64,000 bases of DNA from Labilithrix sp. (GTDB lineage: Bacteria > Myxococcota > Polyangia > Polyangiales > Polyangiaceae), in the NCBI GenBank assembly GCA_028287035.1, contig JAQBQL010000106.1, positions 1 to 64,000 of the forward strand, written 5' to 3'. The notes beneath the pieces are model-generated. The model saw nothing but the letters and a program-made list of their open reading frames with translations, made no database searches and was not told where the DNA came from. The first letter of the stretch is position 1; the number at the start of each line of letters is the position of its first letter. The translations under genes were made by a program, and so were the position numbers. This document shows, piece by piece, positions 6,888-16,136 of the stretch.

Positions 6888-9800
6888 ATGACGACCCGCT
6901 TCGACAAGGTTGAGACTGCGCTCGACTTCCCGCGCGACGAGAAGGAGATCCTGTCCTTCTGGAAGAAGCAGGAGATCTTCCAGAAGTCCCTGGAGCGCAC
7001 CGCCGGCGGCAAGCCGTTCGTCTTCTACGAGGGACCGCCGACTGCCAACGGGCTCCCGCACAACGGGCACGTGCTCACGCGCGTCATCAAGGATCTCTTC
7101 CCGCGTTACAAGACGATGCGGGGCTTCAACGTCGCGCGCAAGGCCGGCTGGGACACGCACGGTCTGCCCGTCGAGGTCGAGGTCGAGAAGGAGCTGCGCA
7201 TCCACGGCAAGGCGGCCATCGAGGCGTACGGCGTCGAGCCCTTCGTCCGGAAGTGCATCGACTCCGTCTTCCGCTACACGCACGAGTGGGAGGAGCTCAC
7301 CGACCGCGTGGCCTTCTGGGTCGATCAGCCGAACGCGTACGTCACGTACCACAAGACCTACGTCGAGAGCGTGTGGTGGGCGCTCTCCGAGCTGTTCAAG
7401 AAGGGCCTCCTCTACCAGGGCCACAAGGTCGTCTGGTGGTGGGCGCAGGGCGGCACCGCGCTGTCCTCGGCGGAGGTCGGCCTCGGCTACAAGGACGTCG
7501 ACGACCCGTCGGTGTTCGTGGCCTTCCCGCTCGCCGAGGAGCCGGGCACGTCGCTCGCGGTCTGGACGACGACGCCCTGGACGCTGCCGTCGAACATGTA
7601 CGCGGCGGTGAACCCGCGCTTCGAGTACGTCGTGGTCAAGGGCGACCCGGAGAAGGTGAAGGCCGGCTGGGCCAAGCAGGCGCTCGCCGGCCGCCTCGTG
7701 CTCGCGAAGAGCCTCGTCGAGCCGCTCGCCAAGAAGCTCGGCACGCCGCTCACCATCGAGCGCAGCATCGCCGCCGACGATCTCGTCGGGCAGAAGTACG
7801 TGCCGCCCTTCGATCTGTTCGCGAAGGATGCGCCCGACACCGCCTGGCGCGTGGTCGCCGGCGACTTCGTCACGCTCGACGCTGGCACCGGCATCGTCCA
7901 CATCGCGCCCGCGTTCGGCGAGGACGACAACCTCCTCCACCGCAAGATGTACGGCGGCGAGGCCCCGATCTTCTGCGCGGTGAAGCCCGACGGCACGTTC
8001 GTCCCCGAGATGGGCAAGTACGCGGGCCGCTGGGTGAAGGAGGCCGACAAGGACCTCACCGAGGAGCTGAAGGAGAAGGGCCGGCTCGTCCACGCCGAGG
8101 TGTATCGCCACCCGTACCCGTTCTGCTGGCGCTCCGATCAGGATCCGCTCATCCAGCTCGCGCGGCCCGCCTGGTACATCCGGACGACGTCCGTGAAGGA
8201 CCAGGCCGTCGCCAACAACCGCCAGGTGCAGTGGCTCCCCGAGCACATCAAGGAAGGTCGCATGGGCGACTTCCTCGCGAACAACGTCGACTGGGCGCTG
8301 TCGCGCGAACGCTACTGGGGCACGCCGCTCAACATCTGGATCAACGACGTCACGGGCAACATGGAGACGCCCGCGTCGATGGACGAGATCCTCGCGAAGA
8401 ACCCGCAGGCGTTCGATCACTTCGCCGAGGCGAAGAAGAAGGACCCGACGCTGAGCGAGCACCTCGTCGTCCACAAGCCGTGGATCGATCACGTCACGTG
8501 GCAGAACCCGGGCGAGGAGGGGACGTACCGCCGCGTGCCCGAGGTCATCGACTGCTGGTTCGACTCCGGCAGCATGCCGTTCGCGCAGTGGGGCTTCCCG
8601 CACGCGCCCGGGTCGATCGAGCAGGTTCACAAGAGCTACCCGGCCGACTTCATCAGCGAGGCCATCGATCAGACGCGCGGCTGGTTCTACGGCCTCCTCA
8701 TGATCTCGACGCTCCTCTTCGACGACGAGACGCAGCGGCGCTTCGGCATCGGCGAGAACGGCACCCCGCACCCGTACCCGCTCCCCTACAAGACCTGCAT
8801 CGTGCTCGGCCACGTCTCCGACAAGGAGGGCAAGAAGGAGAGCAAGTCGAAGGGCAACTACACGCCGCCGGAGGTCATCCTCGACGAGGTGAAGATGGAC
8901 TTCGCGGTCCTCGACGAGAAGGACGTCGAGGGCGTGAAGGCCGAGGCCGGCGTCGCGTTCATCGCGCGCGAGGATCTCGAGGGGCTCGATCTCGGCGAAG
9001 GCGCCAAGGTGCACGTGTCGCTGCCCGGCAAGGGGAGCCAGCACGTGGTCCTCGCGCTGAAGCCGCACAAGAAGCTGCGTCGCCGCGTGGTGGTCCTCGC
9101 CGAGAGCGACCGCAACGCGATCGGCGCGTCGCCCACCGAGAAGAAGGACGTGAAGCCCGTCGAGGTCCCGAGCCTCCCGGCGATGCACCGCGTGAGCGTG
9201 AAGGATCCGAGCACGCCCGCGCCCGGCGCGGACGCGTTCCGCTGGTTCTTCTATGCGGGCTCGCCGCCGTGGTCGACGACGCGCCACTCGCTGTCGAACG
9301 TGCGCGATCTCCAGAAGGAGACGCTCGTGAAGCTGAGGAACGTCTATTCGTTCTTCACCATCTACGCGAACATCGACGGCTTCGACCCTGGCGCGCCCGC
9401 TTCGGATCCGAAGACGCGCCCCGAGATCGACCGGTGGATCCTGAGCGAGCTGAACCTGCTCGCGCAGGCGGTGGCGCTCGATCTGGATCGCTACGACGTC
9501 TACAACGCGACCTCGAAGATCACGACGTTCGTCGACGCGCTGTCGAACTGGTACGTGCGCCGCTCGCGGGCTCGCTTCTGGCGCTCCGGCGACGGCGCGG
9601 GCGGCGACAAGCAGGCGGCCTACGAGACCCTCTACGAGTCGCTCGTCATGCTCGCCGGGATCATGGCGCCCTTCACGCCGTACCAGGCCGAAGGCATGTA
9701 CCGGAACCTCGTCGTCAAGGGGAAGGGCGGGGACGCCGCCGAGAGCGTGCACCTCACGTCGTTCCCGGAGCCGAACCTCGCGCTGGTCGACGAGACGCTG

Positions 9801-10544
9801 TCGAGGACCATCCAGGCGGTGCGGGAGCTCGTGAGCCTCGGGCTCCAGGTCCGGACGCAGGCGAAGCTGAAGGTCAGGCAGCCGCTCTCGGTCGCGAAGG
9901 TGATCCTCGCCGACCACGAGCTCGCCGGACGCCTCGCGCCCTACGTCGAGATGATGAAGGACGAGCTGAACGTCCTCGCCGTCGAGCTCGTGACGACCGG
10001 CGCGGACGAGTACGTCACCTACCGCGTCAAGCCGAACTTCCGCACGCTCGGGCAGAAGGGGATGGGCGCGCAGGCGCAGACGCTCAAGAAGGTGATGACC
10101 ACGCTCTCGGCGGAGGCCGCGCAGGCGATCGTGGCCGAGGTGCTCGCGACGGGCAAGGCGACCGTCGAGGGGATCGAGATCGACCGCGCCGACCTCGAGG
10201 TCGGGTTCGACGCGAAGGAGGGATACGCGGCCGCCGGTGAGCGGATCGGCGTCGTCGTGCTCGACACGCGCCTCGACGACGAGCTGCGCGACCTCGGCGT
10301 TCTTCGCGAGCTCCTGAACCGCATCCAGACGGCACGCAAGGAGACCGGCCTCGACTTCGTCGACCGCATCCACGTGAACGTGTCGGGCAGCGAGCGCGTC
10401 CAGCGCATCGCGAGGTCACACGAGGCGACCATCCTCGCCGAGTGTCTTGCCGTGTCGCTCCGCGCCGATCAGGCGGCGGGCGTCGATGCACGCGAGATCG
10501 ACATCGAGGGCGAGAAGGTGATGCTCGGGGTCACGAAGGCCTGA
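6888..10544 (+). CDS. ileS: Isoleucyl-tRNA synthetase (IleRS2 type) with ~110-residue insertion
   Basis: Charges tRNA-Ile. At 1218 residues it is longer than the usual 1030-1070. The class I HIGH motif is HNGH (58-61) within GLPHNGHVLT, the pattern of the eukaryote-like type 2 enzymes that are commonly mupirocin-tolerant. The KMSKS loop reads KESKS (650-654), with Met replaced by Glu. After SKGNYTPPEVILDEV the family normally continues straight to GADALRW. Here GADAFRW begins only at residue 780, leaving an extra Lys/Glu/Val-rich domain of about 110 residues (669-779) right behind the catalytic loop. The editing domain and anticodon-binding C-terminus look complete. Confidence 0.97.
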   Translation: MTTRFDKVETALDFPRDEKEILSFWKKQEIFQKSLERTAGGKPFVFYEGPPTANGLPHNGHVLTRVIKDLFPRYKTMRGFNVARKAGWDTHGLPVEVEVEKELRIHGKAAIEAYGVEPFVRKCIDSVFRYTHEWEELTDRVAFWVDQPNAYVTYHKTYVESVWWALSELFKKGLLYQGHKVVWWWAQGGTALSSAEVGLGYKDVDDPSVFVAFPLAEEPGTSLAVWTTTPWTLPSNMYAAVNPRFEYVVVKGDPEKVKAGWAKQALAGRLVLAKSLVEPLAKKLGTPLTIERSIAADDLVGQKYVPPFDLFAKDAPDTAWRVVAGDFVTLDAGTGIVHIAPAFGEDDNLLHRKMYGGEAPIFCAVKPDGTFVPEMGKYAGRWVKEADKDLTEELKEKGRLVHAEVYRHPYPFCWRSDQDPLIQLARPAWYIRTTSVKDQAVANNRQVQWLPEHIKEGRMGDFLANNVDWALSRERYWGTPLNIWINDVTGNMETPASMDEILAKNPQAFDHFAEAKKKDPTLSEHLVVHKPWIDHVTWQNPGEEGTYRRVPEVIDCWFDSGSMPFAQWGFPHAPGSIEQVHKSYPADFISEAIDQTRGWFYGLLMISTLLFDDETQRRFGIGENGTPHPYPLPYKTCIVLGHVSDKEGKKESKSKGNYTPPEVILDEVKMDFAVLDEKDVEGVKAEAGVAFIAREDLEGLDLGEGAKVHVSLPGKGSQHVVLALKPHKKLRRRVVVLAESDRNAIGASPTEKKDVKPVEVPSLPAMHRVSVKDPSTPAPGADAFRWFFYAGSPPWSTTRHSLSNVRDLQKETLVKLRNVYSFFTIYANIDGFDPGAPASDPKTRPEIDRWILSELNLLAQAVALDLDRYDVYNATSKITTFVDALSNWYVRRSRARFWRSGDGAGGDKQAAYETLYESLVMLAGIMAPFTPYQAEGMYRNLVVKGKGGDAAESVHLTSFPEPNLALVDETLSRTIQAVRELVSLGLQVRTQAKLKVRQPLSVAKVILADHELAGRLAPYVEMMKDELNVLAVELVTTGADEYVTYRVKPNFRTLGQKGMGAQAQTLKKVMTTLSAEAAQAIVAEVLATGKATVEGIEIDRADLEVGFDAKEGYAAAGERIGVVVLDTRLDDELRDLGVLRELLNRIQTARKETGLDFVDRIHVNVSGSERVQRIARSHEATILAECLAVSLRADQAAGVDAREIDIEGEKVMLGVTKA

Positions 10545-10677
10545 TCGCGATTCGTGTTCGGCACTGTCAAGGAGAACCACCGCCCCACGCGCGCGACTTT
10601 CTGATCGCGCGCGTGCAATCGGTCGTGGGTGTGCCGGGCGGTGCTGGTATACGTGGAGGCCTCGGGGCGGGCGGGGA
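10545..10677. other. Intergenic, no feature seen
   Basis: The 133 bases between ileS and the next gene on the same strand contain no recognisable gene, strong hairpin or promoter. A GGGCGGGGA tract just before 10678 may act as ribosome binding site for the following gene. Confidence 0.4.
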
Positions 10678-12201
10678 ATGGGAACACAGAACCTGAAAGC
10701 GAAACGCGTCGCGACCTCTGGTGGTGATCGCACTGCCTCTTCCTCTGCTGCAGCGGTGCGCGTCTCGCGTGCGTCGCGTCCCAGCGTTGCCCGCGCGGAG
10801 GTCGTCGACAAGACGACGCGCGCTCGCTTCGAGGCCGAGCTCGATGCCGCGCTGAAGCGGAAGCCCGCCAGCGAGGTGAAGCTCGCCGGCGCCCTGCGCG
10901 CGGTGGCGACGCTGTCGCCGGCGCTCCGCGGCTCGCTGGTCGAGGCCACGCAGCTGATGATCCGCCGCGGATCGTTCACGCGCGAGATCTACACCGCGTG
11001 CCTGCGGACGCTCGCCGAGACGGACGACCGCAACGTCGCGACGCTCCTCAAGGCGGCGCTCGCCGGCGAGGACGCGGGCGGGAACGCAACGCTGAGCGCA
11101 GCTTCGTTCTCGAGGGACCCGTCGCTCGCGCCGGTGCTCGCCAAGCTCGCCGCCAGCCGTCAGTCGCACCTCGCGTTCGGCGCCGAGACTGCCCGCGTGT
11201 GCCGCCGCGAGTCGAACGGCGCGCACCTCACGGCCATCGCTCCGATGATCAAGGAGAGCCACCGCATCGCGCTCTGCGTCGAGCTCTTCGTTCCGCTCGC
11301 GCGCAGCGCGCCGGTGTCGGGTCACATCGCGCCGGCCCTCGCCGTGCTGCGCGGGGCCGAGCGGCACCTCGGGCGGTGGCTCGTCCTCGCCGACGTGGCG
11401 ACGAAGTCGGGCGACCACGGGCCGCTTTCCGAGGCGCTCTCGAAGGCGCAGGTCGGTCCGACCAGCGCGCGCTCGGCGTGGTCGCTCGTCGTCTGGGCGC
11501 TCACCGATACGCGCGCGGCCGCGCAGAACCTGCTCGGCGCGGTGCCGGCGGTGCCCGGGCCGCCGCCGCCGACGACGCGGCCCACCGTGGAGCTCGTGGC
11601 GCGGCTGTCCGACCGGCCGAGCGCCGATCGCGACACGACCTTCCTCTTCCGCATGGCGCGCGCGCGTGCGCTCAGCTGCAAGCCGATGCTCGAGGGGCTC
11701 CTCAAGGGGAGCGCCGCGATCGGCGATCGGGCCGGCGCGCCGATCTCCCAGGATGGGCTCGTGCCCGTCGCGCCCGATGCGTCGCTCGCGCCCGCAGCTC
11801 AGGCGCCGGTCGCGCAGGTAGCGCCGGCAGCGCAGGCCAGCGACGCACGCGCGCTTCTCTCGGACGAGATCGCGGTGCGCGCCGCATCCTACCTCGTGCG
11901 TGACCACGGGCGCGCCGACCTCCTCGAGGCCCTCCTCGACTGCGCAGAGAACGCCAAGCGCGACGAGCTCCGGGGCCTCGCCGTCGCGGCCCTCTGGGAC
12001 ACCGGCGACGCGGGCGCACGCGTCAGGGCCCGCGAGCTCGCCGACGACCTCGTCACGGCGCGTTCCCACTGCATCTCGAGCGTCGCGTGGGGCACGCTGG
12101 TGCGCGCGGCGCACGGCGGCGGCATCGGCAAGGGTGACGCGGGCTTCGTCGTCGCCTCCGAGACGGCGTTCCGCTGGATCCACCACGGCTGGCTCGAGTG
12201 A
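10678..12201 (+). CDS. Alpha-helical repeat-like hypothetical protein
   Basis: A 507-residue protein with no signal peptide or membrane segment. After a basic, Ser/Ala-rich N-terminus (1-45) it is almost entirely Ala/Leu-rich helix with irregular 35-40 residue periodicity, suggestive of HEAT-like repeats. It is interrupted by a Pro-rich linker (about 293-300) and an Ala/Pro/Gln-rich low-complexity stretch (about 360-395). I recognise no family and no catalytic motif. Codon bias strongly supports coding. A scaffold or adaptor role in the cytoplasm is a guess from the fold pattern only. The next gene starts 46 bases downstream on the same strand. Confidence 0.75.
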   Translation: MGTQNLKAKRVATSGGDRTASSSAAAVRVSRASRPSVARAEVVDKTTRARFEAELDAALKRKPASEVKLAGALRAVATLSPALRGSLVEATQLMIRRGSFTREIYTACLRTLAETDDRNVATLLKAALAGEDAGGNATLSAASFSRDPSLAPVLAKLAASRQSHLAFGAETARVCRRESNGAHLTAIAPMIKESHRIALCVELFVPLARSAPVSGHIAPALAVLRGAERHLGRWLVLADVATKSGDHGPLSEALSKAQVGPTSARSAWSLVVWALTDTRAAAQNLLGAVPAVPGPPPPTTRPTVELVARLSDRPSADRDTTFLFRMARARALSCKPMLEGLLKGSAAIGDRAGAPISQDGLVPVAPDASLAPAAQAPVAQVAPAAQASDARALLSDEIAVRAASYLVRDHGRADLLEALLDCAENAKRDELRGLAVAALWDTGDAGARVRARELADDLVTARSHCISSVAWGTLVRAAHGGGIGKGDAGFVVASETAFRWIHHGWLE

Positions 12202-12246
12202 GCGCTCGCGCATGCGTGCGCGCGCCCCGGTGCTAGCCTTTCTGGA

Positions 12247-14166
12247 TTGCGCCTTCGGCTCCTGATCTCCGCTCCGCGCGCGGCGCCCCTCGCCGTGCTC
12301 GCCCTCCTTGCGGGGAGCACGGCGCTGCTCTCCCACGGGGACGCAGCGGCGCAGGGTCAGCGCGAGGCGAAGAGCGTCGATGGCGCGCGCGCCACGGCGA
12401 CCAAGGCGGTGGGGCCGCTGGATCATCTCACGCTCGTCGCCGACCGCGACGACGATGACCTCGACGGCACGCCCGACGGCGAGGAGACGCCGCTCCCGGT
12501 CGCGGCGCGGGCGGACCTCCTCACGCTGGATGCGCGCTATGTGGGCGCGGTCCTGACGCCGCGTGACGGGGCGGAGCGCGCGCGGCTGCTCGTCGGTGGC
12601 CGGCCCGTCGCGTGGGGCGAGAAGGTGCCGGCGGGCACGCAGGTGCAGGGGCTCGCGCCCGGGCACGTGTCGCTCCGCGCCGAGACCGCGGGGCGCGAGT
12701 GGACCGTCGCGGTCGACGTGCACGGGGTCGGCGCGCGCGACGGCGAGAAGAAGCCGGTCGACCTCGCGCGGGCCACCGCCTCGATCGAGCGGACGCCCCC
12801 GGCCCGCGTCGACCTGGGCGATGCAGCCGCGGCGTACGACGATCCCGACGCGCTGCGCGTGGTCATCGCGTCGCCCGAGGGCGCCACGCTCGGAGCGATC
12901 ACGGTCGACTCGCTCTCGCCCGACGGCGTGACGCTGGACGTGATCCGCGACGTTCGCCTCCTGCCGGTGGCGTGCGATCCCGGCGTGCCGGCGGGCTCCA
13001 GCTGCGCGGCGACCCCGCCCCTTCGCCTGGTCGTCGACGACGTCGACCGGAACCACACGCTCGTCGCGGCGCGCTCGCTGCGCGGGGAGGTGGGCGGCGC
13101 GCTCGTCGTGCGCGACGCCGCGGGCAAGAAGCTGCAGGCCATCCGCGTCGCGGGCCCGCGCGCCTCGTCGGGCGGCGCGATCGCCCGGCACCGCCTCGTC
13201 ATCCATCCCGTCGTCATGCGCATGAGCCCGGGCGGCGCGCCGTCGGTGGGCGGCAACGACGCGGGGGCCGTGGCGGCTCTCCGCGCCGAGCTCACGCTCG
13301 CCTCCGCCACGTGGGGCCAGTGCGGGATCTCGTTCGGCCCCGTCACGCAGATGGACGTGAAGGTGGCGAGCCCGCCGCCGCCCTACCTCGTGTCGATCGG
13401 CAACGACGTCGGTCTCCCGGCGAGCGGCGGCGTCGTCAGCTTCCGCGTGGAGGGCCGCGCGCTCGACGTGACGACGCGCGCCGGCTGGTCGACCCGTCAG
13501 GTCGCGCTCGAGATGCAGCGGGTGGTCACGGGCGCGGGCTTCACGGCGGCGCTGTCCGAGAACGCGCGCATCGGCCCCGGCGCGGCGCCGAGCGTCGACC
13601 TCGCGCTCCGCCGGCGTGACGGCCAGCTCGCCACCGCGGAGATCACGAAGGTGACCGACCGAACCCTCGCGGTGAGCGTCGGGGCCGTCGACCTCACCGA
13701 CGGGCTCCAGCACTTCGGTGACACCGACTCGGTGGCCGGCACGCTCGAGGAGCGCGCGCTCGTGAAGGCGGTGGACGACGGGGACCCCCGCACCATCGAG
13801 GTCATCATCGTTCCGTTCTTCTCGGGCGGCGGCCGCATCGGCGAGTCGTTCATCGGCAGCGACGGATCGAGCATGCGGAACGTCGTCATCCTCGACCGCG
13901 CCGGCGTGCGCGCCCGCCGCACGAGCCTCACGCTGGCCCACGAGCTCGGGCACGTGATCCTCGACGAGCCCGGTCACCCCGACGACTACGGCCTCGACAC
14001 GCCGACCCTGCTGATGGACTCGGATGCGTCCGACTCGTCGCCGTTCGGCCCGCGGCGTCTCACCGTCGACGAGTGCGGCCGCGCGATCCGTCAGGCAGGT
14101 CCGGCGTCACGCTTCCCGCTCCTCACCGAGTGGAAGATGGCGCCGATGAAGTACCCCGCGCGCTAG
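12247..14166 (+). CDS. Secreted zincin-type metallopeptidase-like protein
   Basis: A 639-residue exported protein starting at TTG 12247, the only start that retains the signal peptide (1-35, AVLALLAGSTALLS). The mature N-terminus has an Asp-rich calcium-like stretch (66-80). Several beta-rich segments follow, then HELGHVILDEPGHPDD with H565, E566 and H569 as zinc ligands and catalytic Glu. The next His is H577, two residues further than in metzincins (HExxHxxGxxH), so this is a variant gluzincin or metzincin. The C-terminus after the motif is short (about 60 residues). A secreted protease is the simplest reading. Substrate and family are unknown. It ends 7 bases from the convergent lipoprotein gene. 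Confidence 0.75.
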   Translation: MRLRLLISAPRAAPLAVLALLAGSTALLSHGDAAAQGQREAKSVDGARATATKAVGPLDHLTLVADRDDDDLDGTPDGEETPLPVAARADLLTLDARYVGAVLTPRDGAERARLLVGGRPVAWGEKVPAGTQVQGLAPGHVSLRAETAGREWTVAVDVHGVGARDGEKKPVDLARATASIERTPPARVDLGDAAAAYDDPDALRVVIASPEGATLGAITVDSLSPDGVTLDVIRDVRLLPVACDPGVPAGSSCAATPPLRLVVDDVDRNHTLVAARSLRGEVGGALVVRDAAGKKLQAIRVAGPRASSGGAIARHRLVIHPVVMRMSPGGAPSVGGNDAGAVAALRAELTLASATWGQCGISFGPVTQMDVKVASPPPPYLVSIGNDVGLPASGGVVSFRVEGRALDVTTRAGWSTRQVALEMQRVVTGAGFTAALSENARIGPGAAPSVDLALRRRDGQLATAEITKVTDRTLAVSVGAVDLTDGLQHFGDTDSVAGTLEERALVKAVDDGDPRTIEVIIVPFFSGGGRIGESFIGSDGSSMRNVVILDRAGVRARRTSLTLAHELGHVILDEPGHPDDYGLDTPTLLMDSDASDSSPFGPRRLTVDECGRAIRQAGPASRFPLLTEWKMAPMKYPAR

Positions 14167-14173
14167 GCGCACG

Positions 14174-16126
14174 TCAGCGAAGGAAGATGTCGCGGAGATC
14201 GGTGCCGCCCGCGTAGGCATACGAGACGAACGCGTCGAACCCGTACACGAGCACGCCCACCGGATAGTCGCTCTGGACGCGGTGCACCCCGTCGTTCTGA
14301 CGACCGGGGCTCACCGCCGAGGTGTTCGGATCCACGACCGGGAACGAGAGCTGACAGCGGTAGACGACGAAGGGCGGGTCGCTCTTGCCGCGGAGCGCTG
14401 GCGTGAGGCCGTCGGCCGGCGCGAGCTCACACGACTGGCCGTCGATCGGGAGCCCGTCGAGGAAGACCTGGGCGCCGAAGGGCGCGGTCAGGACGAGGAA
14501 GTCGAACGCGTACTTGTCCGGCGTGAGCAGCACGTACTCGCTCCGCCATTGCTCGACGGGGGGAACGAAGGTGAGGCTCGGGTCGCCGCCGGGCAGCCCG
14601 CGCACCACGCCGGCCGCCTCCTGGCTGGCCTGCACGTCGGCGACGTGGACCGGCTGCGACGCGACCAGCGTGAAGTCCTGGTGAGCGACGAGCGTGACGT
14701 TGGCGCCCTCGCCGTCGAGGTCGACGACGTCGTACGGGGCGGGCAGCGTGGTCGTGAGCCGCGTGGGGCCGCCCTGCACCGCGACGACCCGGTAGAACTC
14801 CGGCTCGTCGAAGGGCGAGATGCGCGCCCCGGCGGCGGCGACCGTCCGCGCGCGGTTCGGCATGCGCCCGAGCACGTAGCGCTTGCCCGCGGCACGGAGC
14901 GGGATGGCCTGCTCCTCCAGGTGATCGGCGCAGCAGGAGCGGCTCGCGAGCGTGGCGAAGAACGGCGCGTCGCTTGCCTCGCTGCCGACGTGCACCGCGA
15001 CCGGTCCGCTCGCGTCGATGAGGGTGCCCGTGAAGTCGGCGTTGAACTCGCCGGTCTCGAGGTTCAGGACGTCGAATGGCTGCAGCACGACGTCGAACGC
15101 CTCACCCTTCGCCACGCCTTGCGCGAGCGGCCCGCCCGGCACGATGCGCGCGGTCGTCTTCACGTGGACGCGCGTGTCGGGCTGCGTGCCGACGATGGCG
15201 AGGAACGCGCGCAGATCCTGGTCGAAGCTCGTCGCCGGGTCCTCGCTGCGAGCAATCGTCTGCGGCCAGCCCGCGATGACGTAGCTGCGGCCGCCGCCCT
15301 GGCCGAGCGCCGCCGTCGGCAGGAGCAGCGACGCGTCGTTCGAGAAGACGTTGGCGTTCTCGAGCGGGTTGAACTGGTAGGCGACGATCGGCACGTCGGA
15401 GCGCACGCGATAGGCGCCGCGGCTCAGCGCGGTGTGGGTCCCGGTGTCGAACGTGCCCGGCGCCGAGCCGTCCACCTCCTTCGGACCGAGCCTGAAGATC
15501 TCGAGGTTCCGCGGACCGACGCGCGCCGTCGCGACGGTGCGAAGGGCCTGGGCCATGCCGGGCGCCGCCGTGTCCTCCTCGACGACGACGTTCGCGACGA
15601 GGTCGGGCTCGTTGTTCGAGACGACCACCGCGTACTGCTGCGCCGCCGCGTTGCCCTGCGCGGTGACGGCGTTGTCGAGGTCGACCGCCCAGTACTCGCA
15701 GCCGACGTTGGAGTGCTCGGTGCCGGCCGACGCGCAGAGGTTCTTGCAGGCGCCGGCGCGGCAGGCCTCGCCCTTTTCGGAATCGCAGGTCTGCGCGACC
15801 GCGCGCGTCTCGCCGTCGTCGCCGCAGCGGAGCACGTCGAAGCCGCTGCACGAGGCGCTGCCCGGCAGGCACGACGTGCACCGCAGGAGCCCCGGGGCGC
15901 ACACGAGCCCGCGCGCGCCGCAGTCGTCGACCGTGGAACGCTCGCCGCCCGTGCAGCGCGTGAGCGCGGCGCCGCGGCACTCGACGAGCCCCTCGGTGCA
16001 CGGGGTGACCGCCGGCCCGGGGAGGTCACGGTACGCGCTGTCGAAGCCGCACGAGGAGGCGCCGAGCGCGCCCGCCAGCGCCACCGCGGGCGCCGCCGCG
16101 AGGAGGGCGGAGCGAAGGCGCCTCAC
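14174..16126 (-). CDS. Cys-rich surface lipoprotein with IgGFc-binding-like region
   Basis: A 650-residue exported protein. The signal peptide ends in a lipobox-like LGASSC (C26). A block with about 17 cysteines (residues 26-140), spaced like small disulphide repeats (TEGLVECRGAALTRC), is followed by a long beta-rich part. Phrases such as DVPIVAYQFNPL, LQPFDVLNLET and GVLVYGFD are what I associate with the IgGFc-binding N-terminal domain found in many myxobacterial surface proteins. It is the last gene of a three-gene operon with two other lipoproteins (gap 10 bases). A surface adhesion role is inference. Confidence 0.8.
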   Translation of the reverse strand: MRRLRSALLAAAPAVALAGALGASSCGFDSAYRDLPGPAVTPCTEGLVECRGAALTRCTGGERSTVDDCGARGLVCAPGLLRCTSCLPGSASCSGFDVLRCGDDGETRAVAQTCDSEKGEACRAGACKNLCASAGTEHSNVGCEYWAVDLDNAVTAQGNAAAQQYAVVVSNNEPDLVANVVVEEDTAAPGMAQALRTVATARVGPRNLEIFRLGPKEVDGSAPGTFDTGTHTALSRGAYRVRSDVPIVAYQFNPLENANVFSNDASLLLPTAALGQGGGRSYVIAGWPQTIARSEDPATSFDQDLRAFLAIVGTQPDTRVHVKTTARIVPGGPLAQGVAKGEAFDVVLQPFDVLNLETGEFNADFTGTLIDASGPVAVHVGSEASDAPFFATLASRSCCADHLEEQAIPLRAAGKRYVLGRMPNRARTVAAAGARISPFDEPEFYRVVAVQGGPTRLTTTLPAPYDVVDLDGEGANVTLVAHQDFTLVASQPVHVADVQASQEAAGVVRGLPGGDPSLTFVPPVEQWRSEYVLLTPDKYAFDFLVLTAPFGAQVFLDGLPIDGQSCELAPADGLTPALRGKSDPPFVVYRCQLSFPVVDPNTSAVSPGRQNDGVHRVQSDYPVGVLVYGFDAFVSYAYAGGTDLRDIFLR

Positions 16127-16136
16127 GCTCCCCCCA

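Noticed and set aside
6845..10373. Very long minus-strand frame running through ileS
   Set aside because: It is a codon-bias shadow of ileS (Arg/Leu/Val/Asp-rich with no domain). Only its last part, 5769-6839, is a real gene.
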